DNA of 5,606 bases from Patescibacteria group bacterium UBA2100 (GCA_002331185.1 DCYW01000017.1:1-5606); one strand, 5' to 3'. Counted from the stretch's first letter, positions 1 through 5,386 are shown. The notes: generated by a model from the letters alone, not told the origin. Numbers and translations: made by a program.

Positions 1-288
1 GGAGCCGAAGCGGCACTTACTGATAAAGAAAAAGTGGATCTAAAAAACGCTTTTATTTTGGCACGCAATAATTCCAGTGATAGAGTTATCGGTACAGTTT
101 TGCCAGGATATGAAATCGCTCGCTTTCTTATGCTAGGTAAATTTTTTGGTATCGACGAGATTGTTTTTAATGAAGCAGATGTGAAGCTCATTGAAGAAGC
201 GATGCATACGTATGAAAATGAAAAAAACTACTCTCAGCTTGACAGTCTAAAGAGTACCTTAGACTATATTGGTTTGAAACGAGACTAA
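1..288 (+). CDS. Unrecognised protein, C-terminal part (5' end outside the window)
   Basis: The reading frame is open from the first base and ends at TAA (286-288), so about 95 C-terminal residues are visible and the true start probably lies upstream. A GTG at position 34 is possible as a start, but it has no ribosome-binding sequence and the open frame continues before it. The visible part is soluble and mixed in charge. It has a hydrophobic stretch (IARFLMLGKFFGIDEIVF) followed by an acidic, probably helical segment, and ends in GLKRD. There are no membrane helices, signal peptide, cysteine clusters or nucleotide-binding motifs. I do not recognise the family. The next gene starts 17 bp downstream, so it is probably co-transcribed with the FMN reductase-like gene. 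I am confident this is a real coding end because of the frame and tight spacing, but cannot assign a function. Confidence 0.6.
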   Translation, partial: GAEAALTDKEKVDLKNAFILARNNSSDRVIGTVLPGYEIARFLMLGKFFGIDEIVFNEADVKLIEEAMHTYENEKNYSQLDSLKSTLDYIGLKRD

Positions 289-305
289 ATGATACACTTC
301 GACTT

Positions 306-836
306 ATGAATATTTCCATACCAGTAGTACTAGGAAAAGGACGCTTAGAATGTCAATCAGAAAAAGTGGCACACTGCGTACACTCCCAATTGTCTGGTTT
401 TGAGGACGTTAAGTCAGTATTGGTGGACGTACGAGATTATCTTGTATCTCCACTTACTATTCCTGCGTGGGTAGAGGATAAAAATGCCGCTGTATGGCGC
501 AAAATAGCACGTAACGCTGCCGGATTCATTTTTGTAGTTTCAGAGTACAACAGAAGTTTTCAAGGCGCACTTAAGCTCTTTTTCAACTCTGCGTTTAAAG
601 AATATAACGGAAAACTAGCTATTCTTGCAAGTGTGTCCTCAGGGCAATATTGTGGCGTTCGTGGTATACAGCAGCTCACACCAGTATTACTTGCTGCTTC
701 TATTGAAACGTTCGGGGATACTGCTACTACCTCACATGTAGAATCTTTGTTCAACGAAGAGGAAACACCAACCGACGAGAAATATCCTAGATTCGTCAAC
801 GATGCTCTTACCGCATTAATTACTAAATTAAAATAA
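306..836 (+). CDS. NADPH-dependent FMN reductase family protein (flavodoxin-like fold)
   Basis: This 176-residue protein has the layout of the NADPH-dependent FMN reductase family (PF03358), which includes azoreductases, chromate reductases and quinone reductases. Such proteins bind FMN and pass electrons from NAD(P)H to flavin, quinone or xenobiotic acceptors in the cytoplasm. Residues 4-22 form the first beta strand and phosphate-binding loop; GKGRLECQSEKVA replaces the usual GSxRxxSxxxxxA. Residues 72-90 contain the family signature (FIFVVSEYNRSFQGALK; usual form TPEYNxSxPGxLKN). Residues 110-122 (VSSGQYCGVRGIQ) match the third flavin-contacting loop. Length is normal for the family. The ATG at 306 gives the expected N-terminal strand; no Shine-Dalgarno is visible. 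The usual Pro before Gly in the signature is Gln here, and the usual N-A-I-D-W after LK is degenerate (LFFNS), so the substrate cannot be inferred. It sits 17 bp after the upstream gene and 6 bp before the membrane gene. Confidence 0.85.
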   Translation: MNISIPVVLGKGRLECQSEKVAHCVHSQLSGFEDVKSVLVDVRDYLVSPLTIPAWVEDKNAAVWRKIARNAAGFIFVVSEYNRSFQGALKLFFNSAFKEYNGKLAILASVSSGQYCGVRGIQQLTPVLLAASIETFGDTATTSHVESLFNEEETPTDEKYPRFVNDALTALITKLK

Positions 837-842
837 ATATGT

Positions 843-1169
843 ATGTTCATTCGGCTCGCTCTTATCATTCTTGCGCTTCTTGCAGCAGAACGTTGGATAC
901 CAGGAATTGATGTAGAAAGTTTCTATACTGCTTTAATTGTTGCAATTCTTTTAGGGTTGGCAAACATCACTATAAAGCCCTTGCTTACAATTCTTACGCT
1001 TCCGATTCACTTAGTAACATTCGGCCTCTCGGCATTTCTCGTAAATGCAGGAATTTTTTGGTTTCTCTCTACCTTTATAGAGGGGTTTTCTGTCGCAGGA
1101 TTCATACCAGCACTGCTTGGTTCACTAGCAATATCGCTAGCTGGTGCACTTGGTTCACGCCTCGATTAG
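843..1169 (+). CDS. Small membrane protein, phage holin family 4 / YvlD-like (PF04020)
   Basis: This is a 108-residue, very hydrophobic protein with about four membrane segments (roughly residues 2-16, 28-49, 52-76 and 82-104). The pattern LLGLANITIKPLLTILTLPI followed by VTFGLSAFLVNAGIFW and a glycine-rich last helix (FIPALLGSLAISLAGALGS) matches the YvlD/phage_holin_4_2 family. Members are about 100-130 residues long and occur widely in bacterial chromosomes. Despite the holin name, most chromosomal members are not linked to phage lysis; Bacillus YvlD lies in an envelope-stress operon. No phage genes occur in this window, so a resident inner-membrane protein is more likely. The chosen ATG (843) starts the first membrane helix directly. 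An overlapping ATG at 839 is in another frame. It starts 6 bp after the FMN reductase-like stop, suggesting co-transcription and possibly translational coupling. The molecular function is unknown. Confidence 0.85.
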   Translation: MFIRLALIILALLAAERWIPGIDVESFYTALIVAILLGLANITIKPLLTILTLPIHLVTFGLSAFLVNAGIFWFLSTFIEGFSVAGFIPALLGSLAISLAGALGSRLD

Positions 1170-1201
1170 GCATTAATGGGAGTTACCCACAAAATAAATG
1201 C

Positions 1202-1237
1202 TTTACTTTACGAAACGCTTTTATATAATAAAGCGAT
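1202..1237 (+). promoter_or_regulatory. Promoter of the yerC-like gene with overlapping palindromic operator candidate
   Basis: A perfect TATAAT lies at 1224-1229, with TTTACT at 1202-1207 as a plausible weak -35 (16 bp spacer). TATAAT ends 8 nt before the ATG at 1238, so the transcript would begin at or within about two bases of the start codon (leaderless or nearly so). The -10 is buried in a 20-bp imperfect palindrome, 1216-1235, whose outer arms are CGCTTT and AAAGCG; 8 of 10 base pairs are symmetric. A dimeric repressor could bind there and block RNA polymerase. Autoregulation by the TrpR-like product is an attractive inference, not shown. Confidence 0.6.
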
Positions 1238-1546
1238 ATGAAAGAACATAAGTGGATCAACGATGACACCGATGAATTTATGCTTTCTGTACTTGAGTTA
1301 GAAAATCTTGCAGAGGCTCGCGCATTTCTTGGCGATATTTTCACAAAAAATGAAATTCAGGAGGCAGCAAACCGCTGGAAGGCTGTAAAGATGCTTAATT
1401 TTGGTGCTAGCTATCGAAAGATAGAGCGTATAACAGGCATGAGTTCTGCTACTATCTCGCGCATCCGTAAGGTAATGGAAGAGGGTTCAGGTGGCTACGG
1501 GCTAATGATAGGTAAACTCGAGCAAACTACAAAACGCAGTTGTTAG
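1238..1546 (+). CDS. TrpR-related transcriptional regulator, YerC/YecD family
   Basis: This 102-residue all-helical protein belongs to the TrpR superfamily (PF01371), in the YerC/YecD branch found in many Gram-positives and CPR bacteria. Residues 20-55 (LELENLAEARAFLGDIFTKNEIQEAANRWKAVKML) form the dimerisation helices. Residues 56-80 are the helix-turn-helix (GASYRKIERITGMSSATISRIRKVM), with SSATISR as the recognition helix. Residues 82-91 (EGSGGYGLMI) are the glycine-rich motif typical of YerC. TrpR-family proteins act as cytoplasmic dimers on palindromic operators. Classical TrpR uses tryptophan as co-repressor, but for YerC the ligand and targets are poorly known and no trp genes are here. 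Length and motif order are complete. The ATG at 1238 is chosen because the family core begins shortly after it; there is no Shine-Dalgarno and the promoter abuts the start. The 68-bp gap upstream separates it from the holin-like gene. Confidence 0.9.
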   Translation: MKEHKWINDDTDEFMLSVLELENLAEARAFLGDIFTKNEIQEAANRWKAVKMLNFGASYRKIERITGMSSATISRIRKVMEEGSGGYGLMIGKLEQTTKRSC

Positions 1547-1602
1547 ATAAAGAATATGGATGCTGTTTTTACTAAACTTTATCTACTTAAAGCGCTTTTT
1601 TT
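1544..1602 (+). terminator. Inverted repeat across the yerC-like stop codon, followed by a T-run (weak terminator candidate)
   Basis: TAGATAAAG (1544-1552) and CTTTATCTA (1577-1585) are a perfect 9-bp inverted repeat with a 24-nt loop; the left arm includes the TAG stop. Seven T residues follow at 1596-1602. The stem has only two G:C pairs, the loop is long and the T-run lies 10 nt beyond the stem, so this is not a classical intrinsic terminator. It may still help end the transcript or stabilise its 3' end. Confidence 0.3.
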
Positions 1603-1648
1603 GCAAAAAATTAGGGTTTTGAGAACTTATAGACTATAGTAAAAAGGT
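1597..1648 (+). promoter_or_regulatory. Promoter of obgE with A/T-tract (UP-element-like) upstream
   Basis: TATAGT at 1635-1640 is a good -10 box and ends 8 nt before the ATG of obgE, the same distance as in front of the yerC-like gene. No good -35 hexamer is present at the right distance (TTAGGG at 1611-1616 is the nearest). Instead a T6-GC-A6 palindrome (1597-1610) lies about 37-50 bp upstream of the expected transcription start, where UP elements contact the polymerase alpha subunit. AAGG at 1644-1647 is only one base from the ATG, too close to act as a normal Shine-Dalgarno. Confidence 0.5.
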
Positions 1649-2626
1649 ATGAAATTTGTTGATGAAATAATTTTGAAGGTTTTTGCTGGAAATGGAGGAG
1701 ACGGAGTTGTTCGATGGCACGCAAATCGAAATAATCCCAAAGGTGGTCCTGCTGGTGGTAACGGTGGAAGAGGTGGTGACGTGCTCATTCGAGCTGTTCG
1801 AGACAACTCACTCCTTAGTAAGTACAGAGGGAACAATGTTTTCAAAGCAGGTCATGGTGGTGCCGGAGGGAAAAGTAGCTTACATGGACTTGACGGGGAG
1901 AATGTTGTAATAGATTTACCCATTGGTTCCGTAGTTACCTTGAAAGAAAAAGGAAAAACATTCGAGCTTCTTTCAGAAGGAGAAGAATACATAGTATTGA
2001 GGGGAGGACACGGAGGTCTCGGGAACGAGCATTTCAAGAGCTCTACAAATGTAAGCCCTACAGAATCTACTCAAGGAAAATCTGGGGAACGAGATATTTT
2101 AGAAGTAGAACTAAAACTTATAGCAGATATCGGTTTGGTTGGATATCCTAATGCAGGTAAATCCTCCTTACTTAATGCGCTCACAAATGCAAAAGCAAAA
2201 GTTGGAAATTATGCTTTCACTACACTTGATCCAAATCTCGGGAACCTGTTTGGGTATATCATAGCTGATATACCAGGTATTATTGAAGGAGCATCTACTG
2301 GTAAAGGTTTAGGACATAAGTTCTTGAAGCACATAAATCGCACTAAAACCCTTATATTCTGCATCTCGGTTGAACAAGAAGACCCGATATCGGCTTACCG
2401 AGCTCTGTTTGACGAGTTAGTGAAGTATGATAGAGCTATGGCAGAATTACCGTTTGTCATTGCGCTAACTAAAGCAGACATGGCTTCAGAAGAAGAAGTC
2501 GCCAAATTTGTGAAAGATTTACGGGAAGTAACCGACAAAGTGTATCCAATCTCAATATATGATGATGAAATATTAAAGACATTTGCTGACGAGATAATCA
2601 TTTTCTTAAGGTCGCTCGCAAAGTAA
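1649..2626 (+). CDS. obgE: GTPase Obg (ObgE/CgtA), compact form without C-terminal domain
   Basis: This is an essential ribosome-associated GTPase that acts in late 50S subunit assembly and links growth to GTP/ppGpp levels. The 325 residues contain the complete glycine-rich Obg domain (about 1-157), including AGNGGDGVV (13-21), KGGPAGGNGGRGGDV (31-45), LDGENVVIDLPIGSVV (81-96) and RGGHGGLGN (118-126). The G domain follows: G1 GYPNAGKSS (165-173), switch I FTTLDPNLG (190-198), G3 DIPGIIEGAS (207-216) then GKGLGHKFLKHINRT (218-232), and G4 TKAD (274-277). Two points are unusual. G4 has Thr in place of Asn of NKxD, and G5 reads ISIYDD (301-306) instead of the normal SA core. The loop between NLG and ADIPG is also short. 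No third (OCT/TGS-type) domain follows, so the length is at the low end for Obg. Start ATG 1649 gives MKFVDE, matching the canonical M(x)FVDE. gatB follows at 37 bp and is probably co-transcribed. Confidence 0.97.
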   Translation: MKFVDEIILKVFAGNGGDGVVRWHANRNNPKGGPAGGNGGRGGDVLIRAVRDNSLLSKYRGNNVFKAGHGGAGGKSSLHGLDGENVVIDLPIGSVVTLKEKGKTFELLSEGEEYIVLRGGHGGLGNEHFKSSTNVSPTESTQGKSGERDILEVELKLIADIGLVGYPNAGKSSLLNALTNAKAKVGNYAFTTLDPNLGNLFGYIIADIPGIIEGASTGKGLGHKFLKHINRTKTLIFCISVEQEDPISAYRALFDELVKYDRAMAELPFVIALTKADMASEEEVAKFVKDLREVTDKVYPISIYDDEILKTFADEIIIFLRSLAK

Positions 2627-2663
2627 AGATGGCTTTTTGAAAGAAATCGTTTACCATGAGCAC

Positions 2664-4106
2664 ATGTTTGAGCCCACAATTGGTTTGGAGGTACATGCAG
2701 AACTTCGTACTAATACGAAGATGTTTTGTAATTCAAAGAACGACCCAAACGAGAAGACTCCTAACATAAATATTTGCCCAGTATGCATGGCTCACCCTGG
2801 AGTACTGCCAACAATCAACAAAGAAGCAGTAAAACAAGTGTTGCGTGTTGGTCTTGCTATGAATGGCACACTTGCCGATTACTCCGAGTTCGATAGAAAA
2901 AATTATTTTTATCCAGACATTCCGAAAGCATTTCAGTTGAGCCAATACGAATTTCCACTTGTCTCTGGAGGCAGTTTAAACGGTGTCGAATTAACTCGTA
3001 TTCACTTAGAGGAAGACACTGCTCGTTCGTCACACACAAACGAGTCAGACCATAGTCTTGTTGATTTTAACCGTGCTGGAGTACCACTTATGGAACTTGT
3101 CACTGAACCAGTACTTCATAATGCAAAAGACTCTGGCGCGTTTGCACGAGAGTTACAATTACTTCTACGTACACTAAAGGCATCAGATGCCAATATGGAA
3201 AAAGGGGAGATGCGTGTAGAGGCAAACATTTCTGTCTCTAAAAATAAGGGTGAATTAGGAACTAAGGTAGAAGTAAAGAACCTAAACTCGTTTAAAGCAG
3301 TAGAGCGTGCAATAGATTTCGAAATAAAAAGACAGATTGAAATGATAGAAAAGGGGGAGAGTATAGTTCAAGAAACGCGGGGATGGGATGAAAACAAGGC
3401 AATTACCTTTAGTCAACGTGTAAAAGAGGAAGCAGCAGACTATCGCTACTTTCCAGAGCCAGATTTGCCCAAATTAAAGCTTTCAGAGCTTCCAGAACTA
3501 TCCGTAGACAATTTACAAGAAACGCTCCCAGAATTGCCTCAAGCAAAGCGTGAGCGCCTACAAGAAGTGTATGGAATACAACCGGAAGATATAGAAGCGT
3601 ATGTGACTGATACAAAACTGTGTGATTTCTTTGAAGGAGTTGTTATGGAATTAACAAAAGCTGAAGGAGAAGACATTGCAAAGCACATAAAACTTGCTTC
3701 CAACTACCTTACAAATAACCTCGTAGCACTACGTGGGGAGCTCGCAGAGCATGTTACGAAGAACATAGAGCATCGTGAATTTAGTGAACTGGTACTGCTT
3801 GCAAGTCAGGGAGATATATCGTCTAACGGTGCAGTTGAGCTCATTAGCTATCTAGCTAAGCCACATGAAGCAGAGCAGTCAGTAAGAGATTTGGCTGAAG
3901 AAGAAGGGTTGCTTCAGCAAAACGATGATGGAGCTTTAGGTGAAATTATAGAGTCTGTCGTAGATGCTAACGAAGGGGCCGTACAGGAGTACAAGGAAGG
4001 CAAGGAGCAGGCACTACAGTATTTAGTTGGACAAGGAATGAAACTCAGCAAGGGTTCTGCTAATCCAGCGAAGCTCAAAGAGCTAATAAAAGCTAAACTC
4101 GGCTAA
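2664..4106 (+). CDS. gatB: Asp-tRNA(Asn)/Glu-tRNA(Gln) amidotransferase subunit B (GatB)
   Basis: GatB is the kinase/tRNA-binding subunit of GatCAB. The complex phosphorylates and then amidates misacylated Glu-tRNA(Gln) or Asp-tRNA(Asn), with ammonia supplied by GatA. The 480 residues are full length. Signatures in order: IGLEVHAEL (6-14), CPVCMAHPGVLP (38-49), FDRKNYFYPDIPKAFQLSQ (76-94), HLEEDTARSSH (114-124), DFNRAGVPLMELVTEP (134-149), MRVEANIS (183-190), GTKVEVKNLNSF (199-210), QETRGWDE (236-243) and DYRYFPEPDLP (259-269). A YqeY-like helical tail from about 330 ends with LVGQGMKLSKGSANP (454-468). The four-cysteine metal site of many homologues is incomplete: C22, C38 and C41 remain, while the second position of FCxC is Ser. 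A TTG at 2637 could extend the frame by nine residues, but ATG 2664 gives the conserved family N-terminus. No Shine-Dalgarno is visible. gatA and gatC are not in this window. Confidence 0.97.
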   Translation: MFEPTIGLEVHAELRTNTKMFCNSKNDPNEKTPNINICPVCMAHPGVLPTINKEAVKQVLRVGLAMNGTLADYSEFDRKNYFYPDIPKAFQLSQYEFPLVSGGSLNGVELTRIHLEEDTARSSHTNESDHSLVDFNRAGVPLMELVTEPVLHNAKDSGAFARELQLLLRTLKASDANMEKGEMRVEANISVSKNKGELGTKVEVKNLNSFKAVERAIDFEIKRQIEMIEKGESIVQETRGWDENKAITFSQRVKEEAADYRYFPEPDLPKLKLSELPELSVDNLQETLPELPQAKRERLQEVYGIQPEDIEAYVTDTKLCDFFEGVVMELTKAEGEDIAKHIKLASNYLTNNLVALRGELAEHVTKNIEHREFSELVLLASQGDISSNGAVELISYLAKPHEAEQSVRDLAEEEGLLQQNDDGALGEIIESVVDANEGAVQEYKEGKEQALQYLVGQGMKLSKGSANPAKLKELIKAKLG

Positions 4107-4116
4107 ACGAGTTACG

Positions 4117-4125
4117 TTATCCACA
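4117..4125 (+). promoter_or_regulatory. Perfect DnaA-box sequence (TTATCCACA) upstream of the tandem-HTH gene
   Basis: TTATCCACA matches the strict DnaA-box consensus TTATNCACA and is identical to the high-affinity R1/R4 boxes of E. coli oriC. It lies 11 bp after the gatB stop and 51 bp before ATG 4176, so it could serve DnaA-dependent transcription control. A one-mismatch relative (TTACCCACA) occurs at 1183-1191 upstream of the yerC-like gene. A single box is not an origin; no cluster, AT-rich unwinding region or dnaA/dnaN gene is nearby. Chance occurrence is possible. Confidence 0.45.
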
Positions 4126-4138
4126 CATTTTAGAGGGA

Positions 4139-4175
4139 ATCTCGCATATCTCGGCAGGTATTGTACAATGCTTCA
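4139..4175 (+). promoter_or_regulatory. Promoter of the tandem-HTH gene with 10-bp palindrome over the -10
   Basis: TACAAT at 4164-4169 is a good -10 box ending 6 nt before ATG 4176, so the A of the ATG would be about +1 (leaderless). The -10 lies inside ATTGTACAAT (4160-4169), a perfect 10-bp palindrome that could be an operator. No clear -35 is seen. Two direct copies of ATCTCG (4139-4144 and 4148-4153) lie 9 bp apart in the place where an activator or a weak -35 would be expected. There is no Shine-Dalgarno before the ATG. Confidence 0.45.
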
Positions 4176-5228
4176 ATGGAAGACGTCACTATTGGAGGCG
4201 AGACATTAATATCAACTACTCGCGCATCGCAGTTGAGTGGGTATTCGAAGGACTATATTGGGCAGCTCTGTAGGGAAGATAAAATTGAGTGTCGACGAGT
4301 GTCTGGGCATTGGTATGTCGACGAGGAAGGATTAAAGAGGTATCAAGAAAATGGTGTTGATGCTGATATAAAAAATAAAAATGTACAAGGCACAAGTGCA
4401 TTAGGAATGAAGGTAGGGAATGTTCGTGATGATACATTCAAATACAACGGCACAGAGTACATTGCAACGTCACGTGCCGCTGCTGTTACTGGTTACGCAC
4501 AAGATTATATTGGCCAGCTTGCCAGAAGTGGCGAATTAGAGGCACGAAAAGTAGGCCGTCGTTGGTTTGTCGGTAAAGATTCACTTATTGCTCATAAAAA
4601 ACACAATGATGGCCTATTGGCAGAAGTTCAGGCGCAGGCAAGTGGTATACGTTCTCAAAAAGAAAGTGTTGAGGATGTGTCAGTACAAAGTGATGATGCT
4701 TCTCTAGCAGTACACATCCAGAGAGATGTTGAGCCTGGCGATATTAATTTCAATGTGCGGTATGTTGCAGAAAGTAACTCAGAAATTCCGTATGCAAAAA
4801 AAGAAACTGTATTTAATGATGTTCAAACCTATGCGTCTGGTGATATATTAGGTGAACGCGCCCCAATTAAGCAAATGAACCCCGATATTCGCCCTATCTC
4901 TACCCTTAAGGCAGTTCCACCGATAAATCCCCAAACCATGCCTAGAAGTATATCATCTCGGGAAGGCGGGGTGCAAAAAAAAGGACAAGAAGAGAGCTAT
5001 TTCATTGAAAGCAAACCCACAAAGCGCTCATTTTCCATTATTGGAGTTGTAGGCATGTTAGTTTTAGTGCTCGTTATTATATCCGCCGGAGCATATCTAT
5101 ACCTGTTTGGTCTCTCTGATTTTGATGCCATAAGTAACTTATTTGAAGACAATACTTTCATCGAAATGATGAGAGATAAGTACGGAGACGTACTACCCGG
5201 ATCCGAATTCAATTATTCGTCTGAATAG
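4176..5228 (+). CDS. Membrane-anchored protein with two tandem excisionase/MerR-like HTH domains
   Basis: This 350-residue protein carries two homologous DNA-binding repeats (residues 7-58 and 91-142; 20 of 52 positions identical by hand alignment). Both keep the core R-A-x(4)-G-Y-x2-DYIGQL-x-R-x(4)-E-x-R, then V-x(3)-W-[YF]-V, typical of the helix_turn_helix_17/excisionase type of winged HTH. Residues 143-284 form a polar linker, richest in Pro from about 205, without a recognised fold. KPTKR (280-284) precedes one transmembrane helix (about 286-311), leaving a 39-residue acidic C-terminal tail. The positive residues before the helix predict N-terminus inside and C-terminus outside, like CadC/ToxR-type one-component regulators but with a different HTH class. 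ATG 4176 is preferred over TTG 4161 because the TTG lies within the -10/palindrome. It follows gatB by 69 bp with its own promoter. It might act as a transcription regulator sensing envelope state or as a membrane tether for DNA; its function is not known to me. Confidence 0.85.
   Translation: MEDVTIGGETLISTTRASQLSGYSKDYIGQLCREDKIECRRVSGHWYVDEEGLKRYQENGVDADIKNKNVQGTSALGMKVGNVRDDTFKYNGTEYIATSRAAAVTGYAQDYIGQLARSGELEARKVGRRWFVGKDSLIAHKKHNDGLLAEVQAQASGIRSQKESVEDVSVQSDDASLAVHIQRDVEPGDINFNVRYVAESNSEIPYAKKETVFNDVQTYASGDILGERAPIKQMNPDIRPISTLKAVPPINPQTMPRSISSREGGVQKKGQEESYFIESKPTKRSFSIIGVVGMLVLVLVIISAGAYLYLFGLSDFDAISNLFEDNTFIEMMRDKYGDVLPGSEFNYSSE
4194..4601 (+). repeat. Internal tandem duplication of the HTH-coding unit (copies 4194-4349 and 4446-4601)
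   Basis: The two 52-codon copies are offset by 252 bp. Similarity is visible at DNA level around the DYIGQL motif: 4251-4267 and 4503-4519 differ at only 2 of 17 bases, both in third codon positions. Elsewhere the copies have diverged, so the duplication is old and the DYIGQL segment is under strong constraint. Confidence 0.75.
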
Positions 5229-5316
5229 GCAAGCGTGTTTAGAATCACTAGTATTTTAATGACTTTCTGGCACCTAAAACAAACAGACTGCGCTACATAA
5301 GGTAAAATGTATACGG

Positions 5317-5338
5317 ACAGGACAATAGGTATTCCTGT
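5317..5338. repeat. Inverted repeat ACAGGA/TCCTGT
   Basis: The 6-bp arms at 5317-5322 and 5333-5338 are perfect, with a 10-nt loop. The right arm overlaps a second possible partner, TGTAGC at 5336-5341, which pairs with GCTACA at 5292-5297. Two alternative RNA folds are therefore possible. Confidence 0.4.
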
Positions 5339-5359
5339 AGCTTTGTATAGTAACCTAAA

Positions 5360-5386
5360 ATATATGGACATCGGATGTCCATATAT
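5360..5386. repeat. 27-bp perfect palindrome abutting a GGAGG ribosome-binding sequence
   Basis: Two perfect 13-bp arms (5360-5372 and 5374-5386) flank a single G. As RNA this forms a 12-bp stem with a CGG loop; as DNA it is a strong candidate operator for a dimeric protein. GGAGG (5387-5391) follows immediately. ACCT (5353-5356) can pair with AGGT (5389-5392), extending the hairpin across an internal loop and covering most of the Shine-Dalgarno. There is no T-run after the stem, so it is not an intrinsic terminator. ATG at 5395 opens a 31-codon frame ending at TGA (5488-5490), unlike any family I recognise. Confidence 0.75.

Noticed and set aside
560..868. 102-codon minus-strand frame opposite the FMN reductase-like gene
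   Set aside because: It lies opposite a well-supported gene, has no recognisable domain and no promoter or ribosome-binding site.
843..1169. Prophage remnant suggested by the holin-family name
   Set aside because: No phage structural, lysis or integrase genes or attachment repeats are present, and YvlD-like proteins are common chromosomal genes.
1170..1201. Hairpin GCATT..TGGG/CCCA..AATGC after the holin-like gene as a terminator
   Set aside because: Only 5 + 4 pairs are separated by an internal loop of unequal sides, and there is no clean T-run after it.
2637..2663. TTG start extending GatB by nine residues
   Set aside because: The family begins a few residues before IGLEVH, which fits ATG 2664. 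The extension has no conserved residues and no ribosome-binding site.
4096..4113. AACTCG/CGAGTT hairpin spanning the gatB stop codon as a terminator
   Set aside because: The stem has only six pairs and no T-run follows, so it cannot be supported as an intrinsic terminator.
4117..4175. Replication origin suggested by the DnaA box
   Set aside because: Only one perfect box is present, with no box cluster, no AT-rich unwinding element and no dnaA, dnaN or gyrase gene nearby.
4194..4601. Excisionase of a mobile element, from the HTH similarity
   Set aside because: Two tandem HTHs with a membrane anchor and no integrase, transposase or terminal repeats nearby do not fit an excisionase.
5199..5210. 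GGATCC directly followed by GAATTC (adjacent BamHI and EcoRI sites, encoding Gly-Ser-Glu-Phe), as in a cloning linker
   Set aside because: No other vector sequence flanks it, the frame continues naturally to a nearby stop and base composition does not change. It is treated as coincidence, although read mapping over this point would exclude an artefact.
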